From: Eggerthellaceae bacterium
GTDB taxonomy: Bacteria; Actinomycetota; Coriobacteriia; Coriobacteriales; Eggerthellaceae
Assembly (NCBI GenBank): GCA_017459925.1
Contig: JAFUCC010000171.1
Coordinates: 1 to 40,410 of the forward strand
Length of the DNA stretch: 40,410 nucleotides
Direction: 5' to 3'
Shown: positions 1 through 9,312 of the stretch, one piece after another
Numbering within the stretch: position 1 is the first letter of the stretch
Layout of the letters: the number at the start of each line of letters is the position of its first letter
Made by a program: the position numbers and the translations under genes
The notes under the pieces: generated by a model
Databases searched by the model: none
What the model was told of the DNA's origin: nothing
What the model saw: the letters and a program-made list of their open reading frames with translations, nothing else

Positions 1-2174
1 CGACGCTGGAATACGCCGACGCCAGCGTGGAGGCGGGGCATGCGTACCGCTACCTGCTCATCCCGCGCAACTCCAACTCGGACACCTGGGGCCCCGTCGG
101 CTCCATGTGCGACGACGTCGAGACGCGCCCGCTCGCGCCGAGCGGCCTGGAGGCGTCCGCGGCCGGTGCGGACTCGGCCCTGCTCACGTGGACGGACAAC
201 GGCTACGTCTACTGCGGTTCGAGGTACCGCATCTACCGCTCCGACCACGCCGACGCATGGGTCCAGGACGCGGCTGGCGCATGGGTCCCCGCGCGCGACG
301 ACATCGTGGAGGTCGCCAACGACCTCGAGCGCACGGGAAGCGCAAACAGGTTCACGGTGACCGGCCTGGATTCCGGCAAGCGGTGGCACTTCCGCATCGC
401 CCTCGAGGGCGACGGCGGGACCTCCCCTCTGTCCGAGATGGCGTCCTGCGTTCTCGCGACGGCCCCGGCCGCCCCGACGCCGGCCTACGTCGACGCGCAT
501 GCGGTCGCCGGGGATCCCATCGAGCTCGCCTGGACGCACAACGCCGAGGACGGCTCCGCCCAGACCGCGGCCGAGGCCGAGGTGACCGCGACCCCGCCGG
601 GAGGCGAGCCGGCCGTCACGGTAATCCAGGCGGCCGGGTCCGAGTCGGCGTCGTTCGACACCTCCGGCCTCGCCGACGGCACGGCCATCTCGTGGCGCGT
701 GCGCACGCAGGGCGTGGCATCCGCCGGATGGTCGCCCTGGGCGCAGGGCGGGGCCGTGACGGTCCACGTGAGGCCCGCCATCGGCATCGAGGCCCGCCAG
801 TCCTCCGAAGACGGCCCGCGCGTCGATTCCGGCGAGCCCCTGGGCGCGCTGCCGCTCGTGCTCGTACTGACGGCGGCCGGCGGCACGTCCCAGTCACCCG
901 TGTCGTGGGCCGTGGAGCTCGCCCCGGAGAGCGGGTTCCGCTACGTCGGCGACGACGGGTCGGACGAGTGGATGGCCGGCGGGACGACGATGCTCTCGGT
1001 CTACGTCGACGCGAACGACCCGGAGTTCGACGCGGCGCGGCAGGTGGTCTCCATCGGGGCCGCGGACGCCGCGTTCGCAGCCGGGGTGCCGCTCGACGTG
1101 CGCGCCATGGTCGTGATGGACACCGGGCTCCAATCCGATTGGGGCTCGTGCACCGTCACGCCCCAGTGGGACTCATCCCTCCCCGAGCCCGACGCATCCG
1201 CCGAGATAATGCCGGATTACACCGCGGCCATCTGGCCCTCATGCGAGGATCCGCGCGAGCTCGGCGAGGGGATGGCGTGGATGCTCGAGGGCACGCGACT
1301 CACGCTCGCCGGGCCGGAGGATGCGGCCCGGCTGTCCATCGCCTACCTCGACGGAGACGGCGGGGAGCATGCGGCCGACCTCGGCGAGGCCGTGTTCCCC
1401 GCCGTGGTCGAGCTGTCCGAGCTGGACGGCTACGCCTCCCCCCTCGAGGCCGACATAGCCGGGACCCAGGGGGAGCCAGACACGGTCGTGGACCTGACGC
1501 CCGAGTCCGCCGACCCGCACGAGTCGTACGAGACGGTGCGCTACGCATCCGACGTGGAGCTGTCGGTCTACCGGATAGGCTCGGACGGCACGTCGGCCCT
1601 CATCGCGGCTGAGCTCGCGAACGACGGCTCCGTCGTCGTGACCGACCCGCATCCGAACTTCGGCTCCTGCTGGTACCGCGTGTGCGCGAACTCGCTGCTG
1701 ACGGACCAGGTGACGTTCTCGGACATCGAGCTGCAGGCGCCGTTCGAGTTCCTGCTCATCCAGTGGGGCGAGTCCACCGAGCCGGTGGCCGACTCCGGCG
1801 AGGCGGGCGGAACGGTCGCGTACTCGTGCGAGAGCGTGGCCATATCCGCCAACGTGTCCCCCGTCGAGCGCGGGCGCAAGGACAAGACCCTCAACGCCTA
1901 CATCGGCCGGGAATACCCGGTCGTGGACTACGGCACGCAGCTCGGCATCACGGGCGACACGGGCGGCGCCTTCAACATCGAGGTCGACACGGACGTCATC
2001 CCGCAGCTGCGCAAGCTGTCGCGCGCCATGGAGCCCGCCTACGTCAGGTGGCCGGCGCACGTCGGCGGCATGGGCTACTGGGCGGACGTCGACGTCGAGG
2101 TGGGCCATCCCGAGCGCGGCGCGAAGGCGTCGGTGCGGCTCTCGATAACGCGCGTCGAGGAGGCGTCGAGATGA
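1..2174 (+). CDS. Distal tail protein with fibronectin type III repeats, C-terminal part (continues from the right end of the window)
   Basis: The frame is open from base 3, so the gene has no start here. It is the continuation of the gene beginning at 39729 if the molecule is circular; the joined product is 951 aa. The beginning completes an FN3-like beta domain, and a second FN3 domain follows (PLAPSGLEASAAG, then ALLTWTDNG, to about base 460). Further beta-sandwich-like repeats follow (for example SGLADGTAISWRVRTQG). The last 150 residues (NAYIGREYPVVDYGTQLGI region) look like a non-FN3 tail domain. By position after the tape measure gene it is probably a distal tail or tail-hub-associated protein that helps contact the cell surface; this role is inferred. 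It ends in a 4-base ATGA overlap with the next gene, indicating translational coupling. Confidence 0.75.
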   Translation, partial: TLEYADASVEAGHAYRYLLIPRNSNSDTWGPVGSMCDDVETRPLAPSGLEASAAGADSALLTWTDNGYVYCGSRYRIYRSDHADAWVQDAAGAWVPARDDIVEVANDLERTGSANRFTVTGLDSGKRWHFRIALEGDGGTSPLSEMASCVLATAPAAPTPAYVDAHAVAGDPIELAWTHNAEDGSAQTAAEAEVTATPPGGEPAVTVIQAAGSESASFDTSGLADGTAISWRVRTQGVASAGWSPWAQGGAVTVHVRPAIGIEARQSSEDGPRVDSGEPLGALPLVLVLTAAGGTSQSPVSWAVELAPESGFRYVGDDGSDEWMAGGTTMLSVYVDANDPEFDAARQVVSIGAADAAFAAGVPLDVRAMVVMDTGLQSDWGSCTVTPQWDSSLPEPDASAEIMPDYTAAIWPSCEDPRELGEGMAWMLEGTRLTLAGPEDAARLSIAYLDGDGGEHAADLGEAVFPAVVELSELDGYASPLEADIAGTQGEPDTVVDLTPESADPHESYETVRYASDVELSVYRIGSDGTSALIAAELANDGSVVVTDPHPNFGSCWYRVCANSLLTDQVTFSDIELQAPFEFLLIQWGESTEPVADSGEAGGTVAYSCESVAISANVSPVERGRKDKTLNAYIGREYPVVDYGTQLGITGDTGGAFNIEVDTDVIPQLRKLSRAMEPAYVRWPAHVGGMGYWADVDVEVGHPERGAKASVRLSITRVEEASR

Positions 2175-3235
2175 CAGTCTGGACCGATGGCAAGCAGATC
2201 GAGCACCGCTTCTACGAGGTCGACCCGTCGACGTGGCGCGACAGGCGCGCGTTCTCGCTCGTGACGGACTGCAGCATCACGCGCGATGCGTCAGCCGAGC
2301 TGCTCGGCGGGGCCAAGATGCAGGTCGGCGAGCCCGTCGACCGCGAGTTCTACATCCGCGAGTACCTGGTGGCGACCCAGGGCGGCGTCTCCGAGCGCGT
2401 GTGCCTGGGGACGCACCTCGCGCAGAACTCGCGCTCCGACGCGGACGGCAAGGTCATATGGCGCCCGCTGTCGTGCGACTCGCCGCTGCAGGAGCTGCGC
2501 GACTCGCCGCTTCCCACCTTCGCCCAGGCGGCGGCCGGCAGCGACCCCGTGGCGCGCGCCGCCGCCATCTGCCGCGCGGGATGCCGCGCCCCGGTGATGT
2601 GGTCCGGCGCGACGGGGGCGTCCCTGCCCGACACGCTCACCGCGGAACGCGGCGACGACCCGCTGTCCTTCGCCCGCAAGCTGCTCGCCTCGGCGGGCAT
2701 GGAGATCGCCGTCGACGAGTGGGGCCGCATCTCCTTCGAGCCCATCCGCCCGACCTCGTCGCTCTCGCCGTCCTGGATGTACCGCGACGACGAGGTCTCC
2801 ATCCTCTTCCCCGACGCGAGCGAGGAGGTCAGGTGGTCGGAGCTCCCGAACGCGATGGAGCTCACGATGCCGTGCGGAACCGGCCAGCTCGTCGGCAGGG
2901 CCAGGAACGAGGACGCGGACTCCCCCATCTCCACCGTGCGCCGGGGCAGGGTGAAGGTCGCCCGCGAGGACGGCGACGCGCTGCCCGCGGGCTCCACGCA
3001 GGAGCAGGCCGACGCGCGCGCCCTGGAGCGGCTCAAGGCGCTGTCCTGCGACACGCGGACAATCATATACAGGCACGGATACTGCCCGGTGCGGCTCGGC
3101 GACGGCGTGCTGTTCGACTACACGCGCCACGAGTGGACCGCCCGGCTCAGGGTCGTGCGGCAGGTCATCGAATGCGGCTCGAGCAGCTGCACCGTGACGG
3201 AGACGGGGGCCGGCTCGGAAATCCTCTGGAGGTGA
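2171..3235 (+). CDS. Putative tail/baseplate protein
   Basis: A 354-aa protein starting at the ATG of an ATGA overlap with the FN3 tail gene. I see no signal peptide, membrane segment or enzyme motif. It is a mixed alpha/beta protein with regions such as DPLSFARKLLASAGMEIAVD and a C-terminal part (CPVRLGDGVLFDYTRHEWTA) that resembles the hub-like proteins following Dit/FN3 proteins in siphoviruses of Gram-positive hosts. Those proteins commonly form the tail tip and act with tail-associated lysins. The assignment rests mainly on gene order (tape measure, distal tail, this, fibres), not on a diagnostic motif. The gene ends 4 bases before the next start, in the same late operon. Confidence 0.55.
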   Translation: MTVWTDGKQIEHRFYEVDPSTWRDRRAFSLVTDCSITRDASAELLGGAKMQVGEPVDREFYIREYLVATQGGVSERVCLGTHLAQNSRSDADGKVIWRPLSCDSPLQELRDSPLPTFAQAAAGSDPVARAAAICRAGCRAPVMWSGATGASLPDTLTAERGDDPLSFARKLLASAGMEIAVDEWGRISFEPIRPTSSLSPSWMYRDDEVSILFPDASEEVRWSELPNAMELTMPCGTGQLVGRARNEDADSPISTVRRGRVKVAREDGDALPAGSTQEQADARALERLKALSCDTRTIIYRHGYCPVRLGDGVLFDYTRHEWTARLRVVRQVIECGSSSCTVTETGAGSEILWR

Positions 3236-3239
3236 GGCA

Positions 3240-4670
3240 ATGGATGCGGTGAAGCGCCTGAAGGACGCCATGTCCGCCGATGCGGGGCGGCAGCTGTCCC
3301 CCGAGGTGCTCGGTACCGTCGACCACGTCGACGCCTCCGGCCGCGCGTGGTGCCTGGTGCCCGGGAACGACGAGCTGGTTGAGTGCGCATCCCCGGTGAC
3401 CGTGCATCACGGCGACGTCGTCGCCGTCTCGATCGTCGCCGGCATCCTCACCGTGACCCACAACTACACCGTCCCATCCGTCAATGACGCGCAATACCAG
3501 CACGTGAAGGACATCGCCGAGGAGGCGAACGAGCTGCTCGACGGGGTCGCCGAAGCCGCTGCGTCCGCCGACAAGACGGTGGCCGAGATGCTGGACGACG
3601 CGAACACGGCGAGCATGTTGGTATCGGGCATGCAGGACGCCGCCGAGACGGCCGGCACGACGCTCGCGCAGATCGTGGCCGACGCCGATGAGGCGGCCGG
3701 CACGCTGGCAGGCATGCAGGACGCCGCGACCGCCGCCCACACGACGCTGACCGGCATCTACCAGGACGCCGCCGATGCGAACGCCGCCGCCGTCGGGGCC
3801 CTCGCTGGCCTGTCCACGCTGGAATCCGTCGTCGGCACCGTGCAGTGGTTCGCCGACCACCGCAGGCCGAGCGCGGACACGGCGGTGCAGGCCGGCAAGA
3901 CCTACTACTCCTACGACCAGTCCACGGGCGCCATGGGCGCCGTGGAGCCCGAGGGAACCGAGAATCCCGCGCAGGAGGGCTGGTACGAGCTTGACTCCAC
4001 CATACAGAACTACGTTGTGTCCCACGTGGCGGAGACGGCCGAGGGCCTGTACGTGCTCTCGCTGGCCAACGGCTGGCGCGTGCTCGTCTCCAGCGGGGCG
4101 GTCGCCTCGTACCCGGCAGGTTACTACATCATCGACGGCAACGGGACCGTGCAGCAGTCGACCACGGCGGCCGGCGTCGACTTCAATCCCGGCAAGAGCT
4201 GGCACATCGGGAGCGACGACGCCTACATCCTCTACACGCCCGCGACGGCCGGCGACCCGGCCTCGATAGTCATCGGCGGCTCGCGCGTCCAGCTCGGCAG
4301 CTCGAAGACGCTCGCGCAGTGGGAAGCCGAGCTGGAGCAGGCCGCGCAGGACGCGGCAGCGGCAATCGACTCGGCCACCCTGACCATCACCTCCACGAAC
4401 GGCAACCTGTTCAAGAACGGGACAGAATCGACCGTCCTGCAAGTGGCCGTCTTCCCCAACGGCGGGGACAGGCTCGACACCATCGAGCAGGTGAGGGCCA
4501 GGTTCGGCTCAGGGGCCTACATCGAGTGGAAGTGGAAGCACGAGAACGGCGATTGGGGGACGCTCCCCAGCAGCGACCCGCACCTCTCCCAAGGGGGGAT
4601 GTGGCTCACGGTAACTCCCGAGGATGTGGCGAGCAAGACCTCGTTCTCGGCATCTCTTGTAACGCCATAG
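3240..4670 (+). CDS. Tail fibre/minor tail protein with helical repeats, YYT-type domain and beta-sandwich C-terminus
   Basis: A 476-aa modular structural protein. Residues 1-80 form a small beta domain (VLGTVDHVDASGRAWCLV). Residues about 90-190 are an Ala/Asp-rich helical region with imperfect repeats around MQDAAETAGTTL and MQDAATAAHTTL, likely a trimeric coiled coil. Residues about 212-252 hold a short domain (AGKTYYSYDQ ... GWYEL) that recurs in the capsid protein and another fibre here. The last 100 residues (TLTITSTNGNLFKNGTES ... YIEWKWK) form a beta-sandwich like those of BppU-type baseplate proteins and are related to the end of the next gene. A GGAGG site lies just before the ATG. 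A role in the tail tip or receptor-binding complex is inferred from modules and position. Confidence 0.65.
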   Translation: MDAVKRLKDAMSADAGRQLSPEVLGTVDHVDASGRAWCLVPGNDELVECASPVTVHHGDVVAVSIVAGILTVTHNYTVPSVNDAQYQHVKDIAEEANELLDGVAEAAASADKTVAEMLDDANTASMLVSGMQDAAETAGTTLAQIVADADEAAGTLAGMQDAATAAHTTLTGIYQDAADANAAAVGALAGLSTLESVVGTVQWFADHRRPSADTAVQAGKTYYSYDQSTGAMGAVEPEGTENPAQEGWYELDSTIQNYVVSHVAETAEGLYVLSLANGWRVLVSSGAVASYPAGYYIIDGNGTVQQSTTAAGVDFNPGKSWHIGSDDAYILYTPATAGDPASIVIGGSRVQLGSSKTLAQWEAELEQAAQDAAAAIDSATLTITSTNGNLFKNGTESTVLQVAVFPNGGDRLDTIEQVRARFGSGAYIEWKWKHENGDWGTLPSSDPHLSQGGMWLTVTPEDVASKTSFSASLVTP

Positions 4671-4686
4671 CGAAAGGGGTAATCAC

Positions 4687-5691
4687 ATGGCGGTTAAGGC
4701 AACGAACCAGGTAGACATCGTAGACTTGACGGACGGCTTCTCCGTGGTCATGAGCAGCGAGGCCGTGTCCCTCGTCGGCGGCACGACGTACGCGAACGCG
4801 GCCACCGCGACCACGACCATCTACGCATATTGCGGAAGCGAGCAGGTGGCCTGCTCCGTGGACACCACGAAGGTCACGTTCTCCGGCTCCCACAACGATG
4901 GCATCACCGTCTCCAAGGACTCAAGCGCAACCCAGCCCACGCTCACCTTCACCGTCGCGGCGAACACGGTCAACGGCAACTGCGAGGCCACCATCCCGGT
5001 GGTCATCACCGACGCCGGGGTGACGCTCAACAAGAAGTTCTCCTTCTCCGTGTCGAAGTCCGGCACGAACGGCACGAGCGTGACGGTCAGCAGCATCAAG
5101 TACGCGGTCAGCACGACCGAGAGCCAGCCTGCGGACAGTTCCTTCACATACACGAGCGTCCCGTCGGTGGCCGAGGGGTCGTGGCTGTGGACGCTCGTGA
5201 CGTTCAGCGACTCGTCCAAGGCGTACTCGAAGTCCAAGCAGGGCAAGGGCGGCACGAACGGCACCAGCTATTACACGCACATCCGCTACTCCGCGAACTC
5301 GGACGGCAGCGGCATGGTCGCCACGCCCACGGCATCGACCATATACATCGGCGTCTACAGCGGCACCAGCTCGTCGGCCCCAACGACCGCCAGCTCCTAC
5401 ACCTGGAGCAAGTACAAGGGCGACAAGGGCGACGCCGGGGATGATGCGGTGACGCTCACCATCGAATCTTCGGCGGGGTTCATCTTCAAGAACACCCAGG
5501 CCGTCACAACGCTCACCGCGAGGGTGTTCAAGGGCGCGACCGAGCTGACCAGCTCGCAGATCGCCGCCCTCGGGACGGTGAAGTGGTACAAGGACGGCGG
5601 CTCCACGGCAGTCGGCACGGGCCTGACCCTCTCCATCACGGCGGGAACCGTCACCAACCATGCGAGCTACACGGCTAATTTGGAGGCGTAA
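4687..5691 (+). CDS. Tail fibre protein with tandem beta domains and short collagen-like stretch
   Basis: A 334-aa Ser/Thr-rich protein made of beta domains. Residues 1-110 look like an Ig-like fold (TKVTFSGSHNDGITVSKD, then a TIPVVITDAG strand). The middle has two Gly-rich linkers (GKGGTNGTS and KGDKGDAGDD) typical of fibre hinges. The C-terminal 80 residues (TLTIESSAGFIFKN ... GTVKWYKDGG) are related to the end of the upstream fibre. It begins MAVKAT, the same hexapeptide that starts the next gene, suggesting a shared attachment peptide or local duplication. The stop TAA is immediately followed by the next ATG. It probably forms part of the baseplate or fibre; I see no enzymatic motif. Confidence 0.6.
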   Translation: MAVKATNQVDIVDLTDGFSVVMSSEAVSLVGGTTYANAATATTTIYAYCGSEQVACSVDTTKVTFSGSHNDGITVSKDSSATQPTLTFTVAANTVNGNCEATIPVVITDAGVTLNKKFSFSVSKSGTNGTSVTVSSIKYAVSTTESQPADSSFTYTSVPSVAEGSWLWTLVTFSDSSKAYSKSKQGKGGTNGTSYYTHIRYSANSDGSGMVATPTASTIYIGVYSGTSSSAPTTASSYTWSKYKGDKGDAGDDAVTLTIESSAGFIFKNTQAVTTLTARVFKGATELTSSQIAALGTVKWYKDGGSTAVGTGLTLSITAGTVTNHASYTANLEA

Positions 5692-6402
5692 ATGGCAGTA
5701 AAGGCCACGGACACAGTCACCCTGGCGGTGGCGGTCGACGTCCAGAAGGTCGAGACGTACTACTACCAGACGGCATCGACGGGGAGCCAACCTGAAAGAC
5801 CCGCTACGGCCTCCCCATCGGGCTGGCAGACCACCGAGTTCGCCTTCGATTCCTCGATGGCCATATGGTCGTGCCAGAAGACCACGCTCACCGACGGGAC
5901 GTTCTTCTGGGGCGAGGTGTCCAAGGCCAGCGCCTACCAGGGTAGCATCGAGGCGTGGAACAGGGCGAATGCGGCATTCGATTATACGGACAACAACATC
6001 GACGAATCCGAGTCCCGCCTGTACGAGGCGATGCCGACCAGCCTGAGCCAGCTTGACAACGACATGGAGTTCCTCCAGGACGGCTACATCCCGGACATCG
6101 ACGAGACGTTCACCGTCTGGGGCAAGCTCGGCGTGGAGCAGATCAACGTCAATGCAATCCGCGCGGAGCTGTTGGCCGCCGCAGCCCTCCTCATCGGCGA
6201 TCAGAACGCCGTGCATATCGAGACGGACGGCACCGGGCTGGCGTTCCTCAACGGCTCCGAGAGGGTGGCGTACATCGACTCGGCGTCGGGCGTGTTCTAC
6301 ATGACGCGCTCGGTCGTGCTGGATGACATGTACTTCGGCGACGGGAAGTGGAAATGGTACAAGCGCACGAACAACAACATGTCCGTGAAGTGGATGGGGT
6401 GA
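5692..6402 (+). CDS. Short tail fibre/shaft protein
   Basis: A 236-aa protein starting directly after the stop of the upstream fibre gene and sharing its MAVKAT start. Residues 10-85 form a small beta domain (ETYYYQTASTGS ... FFWGEVSKA), a type often seen in tail proteins of Gram-positive phages. Residues 95-135 are helical and acidic. The C-terminal half (LGVEQINVNAIRAELLAAAALL, then HIETDGTGLAFLNG) resembles the intertwined beta-shaft regions of trimeric fibres. It probably joins the baseplate-proximal proteins to the larger fibre downstream. No catalytic motif is visible, and the function is inferred from gene order and composition. Confidence 0.55.
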   Translation: MAVKATDTVTLAVAVDVQKVETYYYQTASTGSQPERPATASPSGWQTTEFAFDSSMAIWSCQKTTLTDGTFFWGEVSKASAYQGSIEAWNRANAAFDYTDNNIDESESRLYEAMPTSLSQLDNDMEFLQDGYIPDIDETFTVWGKLGVEQINVNAIRAELLAAAALLIGDQNAVHIETDGTGLAFLNGSERVAYIDSASGVFYMTRSVVLDDMYFGDGKWKWYKRTNNNMSVKWMG

Positions 6403-6407
6403 TGTAG

Positions 6408-8222
6408 ATGGCAACAGCGACAATCAAGCTGACGGGATACACCACTATTACAGTTACTTACACGCTCGAAAGTATATCCGGGTTGAGCTATGCGGGGTAT
6501 GAACGTTATAGAGCCAAAGTCACGAATGTGAAGTTCACCAACTCGCGCAGCGGCGGAACAACCGACAAAGTGTATCTTAGTGTTGACCTTGACGTAACGC
6601 CGTATACCTACGTCGAAGATGCTGGCGGCACTTCTGTTTCTGCAACCATCGCGGCTGGCACTAAAAGTAAATCGTGGAGCATAAACGACTGGGTTATTCT
6701 TGAGAAACAGCGTGGGTCAAAATCAATAAAGCTGACGTTTGAAGCTCATATGGAGCTTGATTCTGACTACACCACATATTGGGAAAAGGCAACGTCTGTA
6801 ACAGCTACCATGCCGTCCAGGTCGTCCTGGACTGTTGCCCTGAATGCAAATGGCGGAACCGGTGGAACCGCTAGTTTAACCAAGTGGCATAACGACCCGC
6901 TCAGTCTTACCTCCGGTTTCACCGCGCCGACAAAAACCGGGTACAGGTTCGACGGTTGGGCTGCATCTTCCGGAGCGACAGTGTCCGATAAAATGACTTC
7001 GTACACAGCTAATTCGGCTGGTACGGTTTATGCCATCTGGACACCGCTCATAACGGACGTGACGGTTGGCGTGCATACGTTGCGCGTGGCAGACGGCACA
7101 TCGACCGCCGAAGCAGACGAGGGCACGTGGTGCTACGGCACCCTGAACTACGAAGTTGCTGGCGGCGCACAGGGTGAGCTTAACCTCGTCGTCACGGCGG
7201 ACAACGCGGACGTGGAGTTCGATTCGAGCGACCCGACCGCATACGAGGTGACGGTCTTGAAGGGCGCTGGCGTGACCCTATCCGGTACAGCCGTGTTCCG
7301 GGCGCAGGGGTGCTCGACCGAGGAGAACATCAAGTTCACGGTCGCGGCGAGTGCGGCGAACATAAGCGCGCCGGATGAAACCGACGTGACGGACAGCGCG
7401 AGCGACATACTCTCGGCTGCGTATTTCCCGCTGGACATCCTGGGCGATGCCTACTATTACAACTCGACAACGGACACGGCAATTGACACGACGAAGAAGT
7501 ACTACACGCGCACCGGGGACGGCTCGGCTCAGAACCCCTATGTGTACACGCTGGTCGAGGAAACCGACCCTGCGGACATAGGGGACTACTACGAGGCGAA
7601 CGGTGAGCGACCTGGGCATGGCATAGCGTTAGGCCTTCCAGCCAAGAAGGAGGGCTTCGCGGTCGGCATGGATTTGTTCCTGCAACGGTGGGCAGGTGTA
7701 ATCCAGATGTTTGCAGGTTCGGCCCCTCCCGCCGGGTGGCTGCTATGCGACGGTTCGGCGGTTTCCCGCACCGAATACGCGACGCTCTACGCGGCGATCG
7801 GGGACACATGGGGCGCGGGCGACGGCTCCACGACCTTCAACCTCCCAGACCTTCGCGGCAGGGCGACAATCGGCGCGGGTGCGGGTTCTGGGCTGACGGC
7901 GCGGACGCTCGGCGGCACGGGCGGCTCCGAGGATGCAGTTATCCCATACCACCGTCATGCGATGGGCGCTCACACGCACGCGCATCCGGGCGAGCCATAT
8001 CTGGGGAACAGCGAAATCGTCGCACGACGCACGGTGGCATCCGGTTCTGGCGCGACCAACCAGCTCTACAGTTCTGGCACGACAGGCAGGTATAACAACA
8101 CAGGCGCGATGAACGGCTCCCCATATACGGGCTACGCGGGTTCGAGCGGCAACACCGACAACGCGAACATGCAGCCATATGCAGTCGTGAACTACATCAT
8201 CCACACCGGAAAGACGAACTAG
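6408..8222 (+). CDS. Tail fibre with InlB-like repeat, YYT-type domain and tail-collar C-terminus; likely receptor-binding protein
   Basis: A 604-aa mosaic protein. The N-terminal 150 residues are beta-rich and unrecognised. Residues about 142-210 match the Listeria-Bacteroides InlB-type repeat (NANGGTGGTASLTKWHND, then GYRFDGWAASSG and YAIWTP). Residues about 355-398 hold the small domain (KKYYTRTGDG ... DYYEAN) also found in the capsid protein. The last 170 residues are a phage tail-collar domain (PPAGWLLCDGSAVSRTEYA, FNLPDLRGRATIGAG) ending in a His-rich metal-binding-like segment (HRHAMGAHTHAH) and MQPYAVVNYII. The first 700 bases are visibly poorer in G+C than the flanking genes and use more A/T-ending codons, which suggests recent acquisition. 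This architecture fits the host-recognition tip, but the receptor is unknown. Confidence 0.75.
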   Translation: MATATIKLTGYTTITVTYTLESISGLSYAGYERYRAKVTNVKFTNSRSGGTTDKVYLSVDLDVTPYTYVEDAGGTSVSATIAAGTKSKSWSINDWVILEKQRGSKSIKLTFEAHMELDSDYTTYWEKATSVTATMPSRSSWTVALNANGGTGGTASLTKWHNDPLSLTSGFTAPTKTGYRFDGWAASSGATVSDKMTSYTANSAGTVYAIWTPLITDVTVGVHTLRVADGTSTAEADEGTWCYGTLNYEVAGGAQGELNLVVTADNADVEFDSSDPTAYEVTVLKGAGVTLSGTAVFRAQGCSTEENIKFTVAASAANISAPDETDVTDSASDILSAAYFPLDILGDAYYYNSTTDTAIDTTKKYYTRTGDGSAQNPYVYTLVEETDPADIGDYYEANGERPGHGIALGLPAKKEGFAVGMDLFLQRWAGVIQMFAGSAPPAGWLLCDGSAVSRTEYATLYAAIGDTWGAGDGSTTFNLPDLRGRATIGAGAGSGLTARTLGGTGGSEDAVIPYHRHAMGAHTHAHPGEPYLGNSEIVARRTVASGSGATNQLYSSGTTGRYNNTGAMNGSPYTGYAGSSGNTDNANMQPYAVVNYIIHTGKTN

Positions 8223-8231
8223 GAGGGGCAT

Positions 8232-8837
8232 ATGTTCCAGCGACCAGTGAGAATCGGCGAGGGCATCTACAGGAGTCATGAGCCAATCGGCATCGAGCAT
8301 ACCCGCGAGCGCACCGTGGTTCATGCCAAGTCGCATGAATTGGCTGACGGCACCGGGCGCGGCATCGACACATGGCACGAGCACGAAGCGGACGATGCGC
8401 TGACATTCTCGCTCGCCGAGGAATGGCTGAAAACAATCCCCGCGTTCGAGGAAGCGGAGGACCCCGCGCAGGCGGCGCTCGATGAGGTGCTGCCCATCTT
8501 GACCGACGAGCAAGCGGAGACGGTTCCCGACGTGTTCCCGGCATGGGCGGCTGGCGTTGCCTACGCGCAGGGCGTGCGCGTGCGGTACGGGGGCAACCTG
8601 TACCGCTGCATCCAAGCCCACACCTCGCAGGAGGGCTGGACTCCCGATGCCACTCCCGCGCTGTGGACGCGCATCGGCGAACCTGCCGACGATTGGCCTG
8701 AATGGGTGCAGCCGACTGGGGCGCATGATGCATACGCTGCTGGGGCGAAGGTGAGCCACGACGGGGGCCATTGGACGAGCGACGTGGACGCGAACATCTG
8801 GGAGCCGGGGGTCTACGGCTGGACGGAGGTCGCGTAG
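8232..8837 (+). CDS. Wall/carbohydrate-binding protein with two CBM5/12-like modules
   Basis: A 201-aa protein. The N-terminal 105 residues are unrecognised and acidic. Residues about 106-150 (AWAAGVAYAQGVRVRYGGNLYRCIQAHTS) form a classic chitin-binding type 3 / CBM5/12 fold with the usual aromatics (Y, W). A second, shorter copy follows at residues about 160-198 (AHDAYAAGAKVSHDGGHWTSD). Such modules bind polysaccharides and are common in the last tail gene of phages of Gram-positive hosts. The start follows an AGGAGGGG site that overlaps the stop of the fibre gene. It is probably a tail-associated adhesin acting at the cell surface; a role in lysis is possible, since the holin comes next. 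Confidence 0.7.
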   Translation: MFQRPVRIGEGIYRSHEPIGIEHTRERTVVHAKSHELADGTGRGIDTWHEHEADDALTFSLAEEWLKTIPAFEEAEDPAQAALDEVLPILTDEQAETVPDVFPAWAAGVAYAQGVRVRYGGNLYRCIQAHTSQEGWTPDATPALWTRIGEPADDWPEWVQPTGAHDAYAAGAKVSHDGGHWTSDVDANIWEPGVYGWTEVA

Positions 8838-8852
8838 CGACACGTGCGGGAA

Positions 8853-8881
8853 CCTCTCGATAGCAAAAGCCTAGAGAGAGG
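8853..8881 (+). promoter_or_regulatory. Hairpin covering the holin ribosome binding site
   Basis: CCTCTC (8853-8858) can pair with GAGAGG (8876-8881) around a 17-base loop. The right arm is the Shine-Dalgarno-like sequence 6 bases before the holin ATG at 8888, so pairing would hide it. Stem length is modest (6 bp), so a regulatory role is only a suggestion. Confidence 0.35.
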
Positions 8882-8887
8882 ACTCCC

Positions 8888-9310
8888 ATGGAGACAATGA
8901 TCCTACCGCCCTACCTCGACGTGTTCATCGCCATCGTGCGCGACAACACCATCGCCCAGACCGCCACCGTGGCGGTGCTCGCCCTCATCCTGTGCGACTG
9001 GGTGTTCGGCATCGGCGCGGCCATAGCGCGCCACGAGTTCGACTCGTCCGTCATGCGCGAGGGGTTGTGGCACAAGTGCGCCGAGCTCGGCCTGCTGTTC
9101 GTCGGCATCATCGTGGACGGCGCGCTGCTGGGCGGCTTCGACCTCGGCTACTCCGCGCCCATGTACACCGCGCTCTGCGCCTACATCTGCATCATGGAGC
9201 TCGGCAGCCTGCTCGAGGTATTCGCGAAGATGAACCCAGACCTGGGCGATTCGGGCCCGCTCAAGCTGCTCGCGTCCACGTCGAACCATAGCGAGGGGAA
9301 GGACGACTAG
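8888..9310 (+). CDS. Holin (phage_holin_4 / toxin-secretion holin family)
   Basis: A 140-aa membrane protein. It has hydrophobic segments at residues about 19-45 (TATVAVLALILCDWVFGIGAA), 65-90 (LGLLFVGIIVDGALLGG) and 93-115 (PMYTALCAYICIMELGSLLE), plus a short charged tail, as in the holin family PF05105. The motif LILCDWVFGIGAA and the C-terminal ELGSLLEVFAKMNPDLG are typical of that family. It would form holes in the host membrane at the end of infection so that the endolysin encoded at 9763 can reach the wall. It is the first gene of the lysis cassette, with its ribosome binding site in a small hairpin. Confidence 0.85.
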   Translation: METMILPPYLDVFIAIVRDNTIAQTATVAVLALILCDWVFGIGAAIARHEFDSSVMREGLWHKCAELGLLFVGIIVDGALLGGFDLGYSAPMYTALCAYICIMELGSLLEVFAKMNPDLGDSGPLKLLASTSNHSEGKDD

Positions 9311-9312
9311 CC

